Source: JBEKZQ01 sp049509675 (lineage in GTDB: Bacteria > Planctomycetota > Planctomycetia > Pirellulales > Thermoguttaceae). From it: a stretch of 6,494 bases of DNA. Below, piece by piece: positions 1 to 5,468 of the stretch. Location: NCBI GenBank assembly GCA_049509675.1, contig JBEKZQ010000408.1, positions 1-6,494 of the forward strand, given 5' to 3'. The translations under genes and the position numbers were made by a program. The notes beneath the pieces are model-generated. The model had not been told where the DNA came from and ran no database searches. It saw only the letters and a list, made by a program, of their open reading frames with translations. The first letter of the stretch is position 1, and the number at the start of each line of letters is the position of its first letter.

Positions 1-1195
1 CGTCCACGGACAGGAAGCAGGTGTTCCACGGATTGCGGCATGGCGGCGGGACCCAGGACACGCGGGCGCCGTACTCGATGTGCGCCGAGTCCGCGGCGAA
101 GGGCAACGGGCGGGTGACTTGCAGGCCCAACTCCGCGGCCCGCCCCGCCGCCTGCTGGAGCCAATGGTCCGCCTTCTGCTTCTCATGGTAAAGCGAGTCC
201 TCTGCCGCCAGATCGCGGCGGCCGACCAGCGTCGACGAGACGTAGTGGACGAAATTCGTCGCGTCGGCGCCCAGCCGCGCGGCAAGCTCGACGAACTCGA
301 CGGCCTCCTCGACGTTCGCGCGGGTCAGCACCATGGAGAGCGTCATCCCCGGTTTTTCCGACCCTGCTTCCCGCCGCCGCCGCGCCAAATAGGCGAAGCT
401 CTCGCAGGCGTTGTCAAAACCCTTCGCGCGCATCAGCTTCTTCCAGGTCTCCTTCCGCGCAGCGTTGAGCGAGAGCTTGTAATGCGACAGACTCCCCGCG
501 AATTCGTCGCAGATTTCCCGGGTCATGCCGATGCCGTTGGTCGAAAAGGAGACGGCCAGGTGCGGATGGGCGGCCTTCACGTGGCGATAGCAGTCCGGGA
601 ATTCGGGGTTCACCAGGCTGTCGCCGATGCCGCCCCAAATGGCGAAGTCCCGCACGTAGCGCAGCCACGTCATCTTTTTCAAGTCCTCGACCGTGACGCA
701 GGCCCGCTCCTTGAGCATCGACGGCTGGTAGAGGCAAAAGACGCAGCGGGCGTTGCACACGGGAGTCATGTTCAAGCCGACGGAGGTGGGAAAGCTCAGC
801 AACTCCTCGCAGCCGAGGTTGCACTCGACGTCGTTCAACCGCTGGTTGACGGCGGCCGGATCGGCGGCGCGGAGCATCTCCTCGTGAAGTTCTTTTCGCG
901 GGTTCGGGGCCAATTGCCGCTCGAAGCCGGGATCGGCGGCGCGGTCCTGCAACTGCGGCAGGGTGAAGTGGGGGCCGCCCAGCAGTTCCGCCGCTGCGGC
1001 GCCGGCGGCGTCGCTGCGAAAGAATTTGGTCCTTTGCAGCACCCGGCGAAGTCGATCGGCGAGGATGCGGATCGCCGCCCGGCCGCAAGTCTCCCGCCGG
1101 GCCGCCGGCTTCCCGTCGATCAGCGCGGGCGCGGAACTCCGCACCACGGCCAGCACGTCGGCGGGACCGGCCGCCCTCGTCGATTCTTTTCTCAC
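1..1195 (-). CDS. Radical SAM protein with SPASM-like C-terminal region (3' end outside window)
   Basis: Translating the minus strand gives 398 uninterrupted residues that run off the left edge. An N-terminal region of about 140 residues with no recognisable motif is followed by the radical SAM cluster motif C147-x3-C151-x2-C154 (context TPVCNARCVFC), whose cysteines bind the 4Fe-4S cluster that cleaves S-adenosylmethionine. A WGGIGDSLVNPEF stretch follows where this superfamily has its GGE-type strand, then FSTNGIGMT and a TIM-barrel-like pattern. Near the edge, C386-x6-C393 in CRNPWNTCFLSVD resembles the start of a SPASM domain, which carries auxiliary clusters. C125 and C129 are two further cysteines before the core. 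The GTG start at 1195 is chosen because AAGGAG lies 6 nt upstream. The gene is third in a minus-strand run, 95 nt after a glycosyltransferase. The substrate cannot be told; a sugar, peptide or lipid is possible. The family call is firm, the function is not. Confidence 0.9.
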   Translation of the reverse strand, partial: MRKESTRAAGPADVLAVVRSSAPALIDGKPAARRETCGRAAIRILADRLRRVLQRTKFFRSDAAGAAAAELLGGPHFTLPQLQDRAADPGFERQLAPNPRKELHEEMLRAADPAAVNQRLNDVECNLGCEELLSFPTSVGLNMTPVCNARCVFCLYQPSMLKERACVTVEDLKKMTWLRYVRDFAIWGGIGDSLVNPEFPDCYRHVKAAHPHLAVSFSTNGIGMTREICDEFAGSLSHYKLSLNAARKETWKKLMRAKGFDNACESFAYLARRRREAGSEKPGMTLSMVLTRANVEEAVEFVELAARLGADATNFVHYVSSTLVGRRDLAAEDSLYHEKQKADHWLQQAAGRAAELGLQVTRPLPFAADSAHIEYGARVSWVPPPCRNPWNTCFLSVD

Positions 1196-1201
1196 GGCAA
1201 A

Positions 1202-1218
1202 CTCCTTAGTTCCTAAGG
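1202..1218 (-). promoter_or_regulatory. Shine-Dalgarno of the radical SAM gene, overlapped by a small hairpin
   Basis: Read on the minus strand, CCTTAG (1218-1213), loop GAA (1212-1210) and CTAAGG (1209-1204) form a perfect 6-bp stem. The ribosome binding site AAGGAG (1207-1202) shares four bases with the right arm, and the GTG start follows 6 nt later. The Shine-Dalgarno assignment is strong and decides the start. That the hairpin hides the site and slows initiation is inference, since the stem is short. A 12-bp palindrome (CGGCGCGCGCCG, 1227-1238) lies just upstream in the same gap. Confidence 0.55.
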
Positions 1219-1290
1219 GAGCGACCCGGCGCGCGCCGCGCACCGCCGCTGCGATTGATCTTTGCACAGCCATTGAGCCGTACTGCCGCT

Positions 1291-2079
1291 TCATGGGTTC
1301 CAGAAGTGTCCTTTCCAGGCCTGCAAGCGGTCGAAGTTCTTGTCGTCCGCCGCCGACAGCCTTTTCAGACGCTCTTTGCCGGGAAACGCCAGCGTGTCGG
1401 CGCGAATGTCGAGCCGATTGAAGTGCCATCCTTTGGCCAAGTCTTCGGGCGCGAAACGCCGCAGGGGGTACTTCCGCCGGGCATGGTCGAGGCTCAGAGC
1501 CGGATAATGACGAAGCACGAAGTTCTCGGGGCAGCGGCGCAGGTCCGGGCCGTCCAACGCGTGCCCCCCGCCCACCTGCTGGATGCCCGGCATGTTCTTC
1601 CACGCCCGCATCAACCGCCAGGGCTCCGGCTCAAAGAAGTAATAATGAAGCATCTGGCGGTAGAAATCGCCGCGTTCCGCAGCATCCTCGCCCCGCGGCG
1701 GAACGAAGACGAACTCGTCGAAGTTAACGACGTTCCAGCCTTCGGCGGCCACGCGCTCGATCCCCGCGCGGAGCGATTCTCCCGCACGAGGCGACTCGAG
1801 GATCTCGTCGGCATCCTGGTGAATGAACCAATCCGACTCGATCCGGCGAAACGCCTCGGCCTTCGCCGCGAGCTGTTCCGTCAGGCTGAAGACGCCCCGG
1901 TAGGGAAGCCGCGACTGGTACACGATCCGCGCACGGTGCTTCCGGCAGATTTGCGGCGTCCGGTCGGTCGAATCGTTGTCGATGACGGCCAACTGGATGC
2001 CGCAAGCCGCCAGGTGCGCCAGCACCACGTCGAGGTACAGTTCCTCGTTGCGAACGCAGAGAATGGCGGTGATCTTCAT
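1291..2079 (-). CDS. Family 2 (GT-A fold) glycosyltransferase
   Basis: The product of 262 residues starts MKITAILCVRNEE, the usual first beta strand of GT2 enzymes. The nucleotide-sugar binding strand is AVIDNDSTDRT (D34, D36, D39). HQDADEIL at 87-94 supplies the D89-x-D91 metal and nucleotide-diphosphate motif. An NFDEFVF strand and a later RHYPALS (191-197) also fit distant GT2 proteins of the 'glycosyl transferase family 2 / DUF4922-like' style seen in surface-polymer clusters. There are no membrane segments, so it is presumably cytoplasmic and transfers a sugar from an activated donor to a lipid-linked or polymer acceptor. The upstream in-frame ATG at 2139 would add 20 residues inside the preceding gene. 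The ATG at 2079 is preferred because the fold starts there, GGAG lies 8 nt upstream, and it overlaps the preceding stop codon as ATGA, which suggests translational coupling. Donor and acceptor are unknown. Confidence 0.92.
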   Translation of the reverse strand: MKITAILCVRNEELYLDVVLAHLAACGIQLAVIDNDSTDRTPQICRKHRARIVYQSRLPYRGVFSLTEQLAAKAEAFRRIESDWFIHQDADEILESPRAGESLRAGIERVAAEGWNVVNFDEFVFVPPRGEDAAERGDFYRQMLHYYFFEPEPWRLMRAWKNMPGIQQVGGGHALDGPDLRRCPENFVLRHYPALSLDHARRKYPLRRFAPEDLAKGWHFNRLDIRADTLAFPGKERLKRLSAADDKNFDRLQAWKGHFWNP

Positions 2080-2912
2080 GGCCAGGTCTCCACGTCCTCC
2101 AGCAGTGCCTGTCGCAGTGCGGCACGATCGACGGCGCACGTCGTGACGCGAGGAAGGGCGTGCAATCGCCGCAAATCCATGCCGGCGTCCACGTCAATCG
2201 CCTCCTCCTCGACGCCTTGCGACGCATAGTAGTCGCGGAACTTGAAGCCATCGCCCAGCACCCTGTCCGAAATGCGGACCCAGCGGCTGGGCACTCCGTA
2301 AGCGTCGGCGCAGATCAGGCCGTGCAGAGAAGAAGAAAGGATCCCGGCGCAGCCGACCAACTGATCCACAAACGACTCGATCTCCGAAAAGACGTCGAGC
2401 ACCCTCAGGCCCTCGGCGCGGCAGCGGGCAATGAAGGTCGTGTCTTGATCGACATAGTGGGGTATGATCCCCAGGGCGTGCTCGATCCTCCCGGCAGGTC
2501 GGTAAACTTCCGGCATCAACAGCGCCGGATCGCCAAGGATCGCCGGGCAATCGACGCCGCTGCGCAGGCAGATCTCTCGGCTCAGCGGTCCCCGCACGGC
2601 CAAAATCCGCCTCGGCTTGCAACTGAGCGCGACGTCGGTCGAGATGGCCCCCGCACCCCATACGACGGAATTGGAATTGGCCCACTGTAGAATGCTGCCG
2701 ACGGCCAGCAGGTGCAACCTTTCGTCGCGATCCGAATCGGTGCAGGTTGCGATGTCGCGGCCGGTGAGCCTGGCCAGAAGATAAGGATTCAGGGCATCGC
2801 CCCAGTTGCTGTACTTCTGAAAATAACAGACATCAAGTCTCCGCCGCGATTTCACGGAACGGCACTGGGGGGAATGCATCTCGCAGATCGGCATACGGTC
2901 GCTCGCGCGCAT
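2076..2912 (-). CDS. Polysaccharide pyruvyl transferase family protein
   Basis: The 278-residue product has the hallmarks of the polysaccharide pyruvyl transferase family (PF04230; ExoV, CsaB and WcaK-like). These are YSNWGDALNPYLL at 34-46, the VGSILQWA and VVWGAGA strands (71-89), RGPLSR at 107-112, LGDPALL at 126-132, and SSSLHGLICADAYGVP at 193-208, the conserved C-terminal motif. Characterised members move pyruvate from phosphoenolpyruvate onto a sugar as a ketal, giving an acidic group on a surface polymer; some family members do other chemistry. The start at 2912 is chosen because GGGGA sits 9 nt upstream and because an in-frame ATG at 2984 falls inside the likely -10 box. A start at the ATG at 2879 is also possible, since the fold begins only near residue 26. 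It is the first gene of the minus-strand run and its stop overlaps the glycosyltransferase start by 4 nt. Family is confident, exact reaction is not. Confidence 0.9.
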   Translation of the reverse strand: MRASDRMPICEMHSPQCRSVKSRRRLDVCYFQKYSNWGDALNPYLLARLTGRDIATCTDSDRDERLHLLAVGSILQWANSNSVVWGAGAISTDVALSCKPRRILAVRGPLSREICLRSGVDCPAILGDPALLMPEVYRPAGRIEHALGIIPHYVDQDTTFIARCRAEGLRVLDVFSEIESFVDQLVGCAGILSSSLHGLICADAYGVPSRWVRISDRVLGDGFKFRDYYASQGVEEEAIDVDAGMDLRRLHALPRVTTCAVDRAALRQALLEDVETWP

Positions 2913-2982
2913 GAAGTTTTCCCCGAGTCGGTTGGCGGCGCGCAGGCATGTTGCGTCTTTGCGGTCCGCCCGAGGGGGCCGC

Positions 2983-3012
2983 ATTCTACGCGGCGGCGGC
3001 GGTGGGCGTCAA
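2983..3012 (-). promoter_or_regulatory. Sigma70-like promoter for the pyruvyl transferase operon
   Basis: On the minus strand TTGACG (3012-3007) and TAGAAT (2988-2983) are separated by 18 nt, with 10 of 12 bases matching the TTGACA/TATAAT consensus. Transcription would begin near 2976, leaving a leader of about 64 nt before the ATG at 2912. The site sits in the divergent intergenic region where a promoter is expected. No operator was recognised beside it. Confidence 0.55.
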
Positions 3013-3072
3013 CGCCGATTGGGCGAACTGGAGGATCTTGGTTGCCCGCCATCGGCATGTTCCCGACTGAAC

Positions 3073-3101
3073 TTGCCCCGCCCCTCCCCACCCAGTAGGA
3101 T
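3073..3101 (+). promoter_or_regulatory. Possible promoter of the PP-loop gene
   Basis: TTGCCC and TAGGAT are spaced by 17 nt, each matching 4 of 6 consensus bases. The implied start near 3108 would give a leader of about 54 nt before the ATG at 3162. The spacing and location are good and the base matches are mediocre, so this is a tentative call. Confidence 0.3.
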
Positions 3102-3161
3102 ACCCGCCCCTAAACGCCGATCAGGCAGCGCCGAGCTTGCCCTCTCACGCCGGACAGTCCC

Positions 3162-4247
3162 ATGCGCATCAACGCCCCCGAAATCATCGAACAGCATGAT
3201 ACGGTCAAGATTCAGGCGTCGATCGAGCACGGTTCCGGCACAGAGTATCTGTGGTATGAGATGGAGGCGAAATACGCCCGCTGCCTCACCAGCAAACTTG
3301 ACGGCTTCCTCGTGGCGGCCCTCCCCGGCGCAATGGCGCGAGGAGAGGATGTTCAGGTCAACGGGGCGGTTTCTGAGACCTTATTGTACAACTTGACCAA
3401 TTCCTACATGCACCTGCTGCACGGCGCCAATCCCGATCTCAAGTGCGTGAAGATCGATGCACCGCTGTTGGACGACGGCCGGTCTTCGCCGCCTGCGGAT
3501 GCAGTGGGAACGGGCTTCTCCGCCGGCATCGACTCGCTGTGCGTGCTGGTGGAGCATTTCCTGCAATGTTCCTATCCCCGTTACAAGGTTACGCATTGCG
3601 TCTTCAACAACGTGGGGGCCCACGGCAGCGGGCCCAGCGAAGCCAACCGCCGCTTGTTCCGCGACCGCCTGGCACTCGTCAAACCCTGTTTGGATGAACT
3701 TGGCCTGCCCCTTCTATGGGTCGATTCCAACCTGACGGAGTTCCTGAAGATGGGTTTTCAAAAGACGCACGTCTTCAGGAATCTCTCTGCGATACTCTTG
3801 CTGCAGGGCTTGTTCGGCAAATACCTCTATGCGTCAGCCTATCACCACAAGGATTGCCACTTCCGGGAAACGTATGACCTTGCCTTCAGCGACCCTGCCG
3901 CCGTACACCTGCTTTCCACGGAAACGCTCCGCTCCATTTCCACGGGATGCCAATATACCCGCGTCGAGAAGACCGCGAAGGTGTCTGATTGGGCCGTGGC
4001 GCAACGATACCTCAACGTCTGCGTCAACCCGGACGCCAAGGGCCAAAACTGCTCTGTGTGCGAGAAATGCTGCCGTACGCTGCTAACCCTGGAACTACTC
4101 GGCAAGCTGGAACTTTTTCGCACCATTTTCGATTTGGGCAAGTACCGAACCGTTCGCAGCGCGTTTCTGTCGAAGTGCCTTCTCAGCCAAGAGGATCCCT
4201 TCTGCAAAGAAATTGCCGACCTCTGGCATGAGAAAAACCGGGCCTGA
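3162..4247 (+). CDS. QueC-like PP-loop ATPase-family protein with C-terminal zinc site, function unknown
   Basis: The 361-residue product has the PP-loop motif S120-A-G-I-D-S125 (context GTGFSAGIDSLCVLVEHF), matching the SGGxDS pattern of ATP pyrophosphatases that activate a substrate by adenylation. Near the C-terminus C287-x9-C297-x2-C300-x2-C303 (followed by C304-R) matches the layout of the QueC zinc site. There is no signal peptide or membrane segment, so it is presumably cytoplasmic. It is much longer than QueC (about 220-230 residues) because an N-terminal domain of about 110 residues precedes the PP-loop, and no queuosine genes are nearby, so I do not call it queC. Its divergent neighbours transfer sugars and pyruvate, which suggests work on an activated sugar or polymer, perhaps amidation or another nitrogen or sulfur transfer. 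That is inference. The ATG at 3162 has only a weak GGAC upstream. No clear terminator follows the stop codon. Confidence 0.88.
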   Translation: MRINAPEIIEQHDTVKIQASIEHGSGTEYLWYEMEAKYARCLTSKLDGFLVAALPGAMARGEDVQVNGAVSETLLYNLTNSYMHLLHGANPDLKCVKIDAPLLDDGRSSPPADAVGTGFSAGIDSLCVLVEHFLQCSYPRYKVTHCVFNNVGAHGSGPSEANRRLFRDRLALVKPCLDELGLPLLWVDSNLTEFLKMGFQKTHVFRNLSAILLLQGLFGKYLYASAYHHKDCHFRETYDLAFSDPAAVHLLSTETLRSISTGCQYTRVEKTAKVSDWAVAQRYLNVCVNPDAKGQNCSVCEKCCRTLLTLELLGKLELFRTIFDLGKYRTVRSAFLSKCLLSQEDPFCKEIADLWHEKNRA

Positions 4248-4345
4248 CCGGATTATTCACAAGTAGGTAAACTTCATCCATCGGTGCTCCTTACGGCAAA
4301 TTTCCCACCCACAACCAGGACGCTCACACGTTGACGGCAATTTAA

Positions 4346-4370
4346 CGGAACCGCGCTTGACCGGAACCGC
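4346..4370 (+). repeat. Direct repeat CGGAACCGC upstream of etfB
   Basis: The 9-mer CGGAACCGC occurs at 4346-4354 and again at 4362-4370, a period of 16 nt. TTGAC also occurs twice close by, at 4331 and 4357. The repeats lie 56-80 nt before the etfB start, in the 178-nt gap after the PP-loop gene, where an activator or repressor might bind. Two copies of a 9-mer in a gap this size could also arise by chance. The rest of the gap shows no convincing terminator or gene. Confidence 0.35.
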
Positions 4371-4425
4371 ATCGTCTGATAACCTGCAAACCTTTCCTAA
4401 TCTGCGGATTCGGGAGTTCTTAACC

Positions 4426-5340
4426 GTGCCGTACGACAGTATTGTTTGCGTTAAACAGGTTCCCGACACGGCCAACGTCACGGCCGAGGCGATGAAGGAG
4501 GATGGGACGGTCAATCGGGCCGCCCTGCCCACGATCTTCAATCCCGAGGACCTTCATGCCTTGGAAACCGCCCTGGAAGTTCGCGACCAGTATGGGGGGA
4601 CGGTGACGGCCGTTTCGATGGGGCCACCCAAGGCCGCCGACGTGCTCCGCGACTGCCTCTATCGAGGGGCGGATCGGGCCATCCTCTTGACCGATCGCCG
4701 GGCCGCGGCCAGCGACACGCTGGCCACCAGCTACATCCTCAGCCAGGCCGTCCGCACCATCGGGCGCTACGATTTCGTATTCTGCGGCCGGCAGGCCATC
4801 GATGGCGACACGGCGCAGGTTGGGCCGCAATGTGCCGAGAAGCTGGGCATTACCCAAGTTACCTATTTGGAGAAAGTTGTGCAGCTTGACGGCGGCCGGG
4901 TGCAGATCCGCCGCAACGTGGGCCACGGCTGGGAGATCGTCGAGGCCAGGCTGCCGGTGCTGGTCACGGTGGTTCAGACGGCCAACGTGCCGCGTCCGCC
5001 GGCGGCCAAGCGGGTCATGCGGCTGAAGCGGGCCCGGGTGGCGGCCGAGGTGGCCGCGGAGGTGAGAACCGCCATGCCCGACGCCCCAGAGGAGCAGCAG
5101 GCGGCGGAGGTCGGCTGCCGCCTGGAGTCGCTCAAGCAGCAGAAGCTGCTGATCGAGCAATGGAACCTGGACGACATCCACGCCGACCTGGGGCGGTGCG
5201 GACTGGCCGGCTCGCCCACCAAGGTGTTTCGCATACAAGCCATCGTGTTGACCAAGTCGGGCTACACGGAGGTCGCCCCCACGAAGGAAGGTGTCGGGCA
5301 GTTGATTCACGAATTGGTCGTGGACCGCACGTTAGGTTGA
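4426..5340 (+). CDS. etfB: Electron transfer flavoprotein beta subunit (FixA/EtfB-like)
   Basis: The 304-residue product opens with IVCVKQVPDTANV, the standard EtfB N-terminus. It carries NPEDLHALETAL (39-50), a VSMGPPKAADVLRDCLYRGAD stretch and the nucleotide-site signature G121-RQAIDGDTAQVG-P134. ETF is a soluble heterodimer that takes electrons from dehydrogenases and passes them on, usually to the quinone pool. Simple ETFs have a DDDxNQT-type beta motif that binds AMP. The DGDTAQVGP form here is typical of the ETF group that includes bifurcating FixAB and EtfAB, where the beta subunit carries a second FAD. The protein is longer than common EtfB (about 250-265), with a charged segment around 200-247 before the WNLDDI and GLAGSPTKV tail. 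The GTG at 4426 is chosen because GGGAG lies 9 nt upstream and the homology begins there; a TTG 23 codons earlier lacks support. It is followed by etfA. Confidence 0.96.
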   Translation: MPYDSIVCVKQVPDTANVTAEAMKEDGTVNRAALPTIFNPEDLHALETALEVRDQYGGTVTAVSMGPPKAADVLRDCLYRGADRAILLTDRRAAASDTLATSYILSQAVRTIGRYDFVFCGRQAIDGDTAQVGPQCAEKLGITQVTYLEKVVQLDGGRVQIRRNVGHGWEIVEARLPVLVTVVQTANVPRPPAAKRVMRLKRARVAAEVAAEVRTAMPDAPEEQQAAEVGCRLESLKQQKLLIEQWNLDDIHADLGRCGLAGSPTKVFRIQAIVLTKSGYTEVAPTKEGVGQLIHELVVDRTLG

Positions 5341-5365
5341 GCCATGAGGCCGGAGTTCATAAGCA

Positions 5366-5394
5366 GTTCCCCTCTCCCACCGGGAGAGGGGAAC
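5366..5394 (+). repeat. Perfect 13-bp inverted repeat (hairpin) between etfB and etfA
   Basis: The left arm at 5366-5378 and the right arm at 5382-5394 pair perfectly over 13 bp around the loop ACC. The core is CCCCTCTCCC facing GGGAGAGGGG. It begins 26 nt after the etfB stop and is followed by CTTATT, not a T run, so a classical intrinsic terminator is unlikely. It could weaken readthrough into etfA or protect the etfB message end. CCCTCTCCC/GGGAGAGGG hairpins also recur as dispersed intergenic repeats in many bacterial genomes, so a REP-like element is the main alternative. A second small stem, TTCAGT (5422-5427) facing ACTGAA (5432-5437), lies downstream. Confidence 0.75.
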
Positions 5395-5468
5395 CTTATT
5401 GGAATCACAAAAGAGGTGTTTTTCAGTAGTGACTGAAGTAAGTCGCCAAATCGAGGTTTTCTTGAACA

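Larger units (their letters stand above)
2913..3161. other. Divergent intergenic region
   Basis: This 249-nt stretch separates the minus-strand glycan operon from the plus-strand PP-loop gene. It holds the sigma70-like promoter for the left operon (2983-3012) and, less convincingly, a plus-strand pair TTGCCC (3073-3078) and TAGGAT (3096-3101) with a 17-nt spacer that could drive the PP-loop gene. A pyrimidine-rich tract (about 3076-3093) lies within that second spacer. Short open frames crossing it on either strand have no family features and I do not call them genes. Confidence 0.6.

Noticed and set aside
80..1216. 378-residue open frame on the plus strand opposite the radical SAM gene
   Set aside because: Arginine- and proline-rich, with no family features. 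It mirrors the minus-strand gene, which carries clear radical SAM motifs and a strong Shine-Dalgarno.
1255..2229. 324-residue open frame on the plus strand opposite the glycosyltransferase
   Set aside because: It is a complement shadow in GC-rich DNA; the minus strand shows the GT2 DxD and N-terminal motifs.
2160..2690. 176-residue plus-strand frame opposite the pyruvyl transferase
   Set aside because: It has no recognisable motif, while the opposite strand has the full PF04230 pattern.
2913..2984. N-terminal extension of the pyruvyl transferase to an ATG at 2984
   Set aside because: That start codon falls within the likely -10 box, and the extra residues do not resemble the family.
3162..4247. 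Calling the PP-loop gene queC (7-cyano-7-deazaguanine synthase)
   Set aside because: It is far longer than QueC, its loop is SAGIDS and not the usual SGGxDS, and no queuosine pathway genes are present.
4357..4385. Possible etfB promoter TTGACC with a -10-like TAACCT 17 nt downstream
   Set aside because: The -10 matches only 3 of 6 bases, too weak to call.
4257..4541. 94-residue minus-strand frame between the PP-loop gene and etfB
   Set aside because: It overlaps the well-supported etfB start, has no convincing ribosome site, and its sequence is unremarkable.
4420..5310. 296-residue minus-strand frame opposite etfB
   Set aside because: Shadow of etfB: rich in H, R, G and L, with no domain signal.
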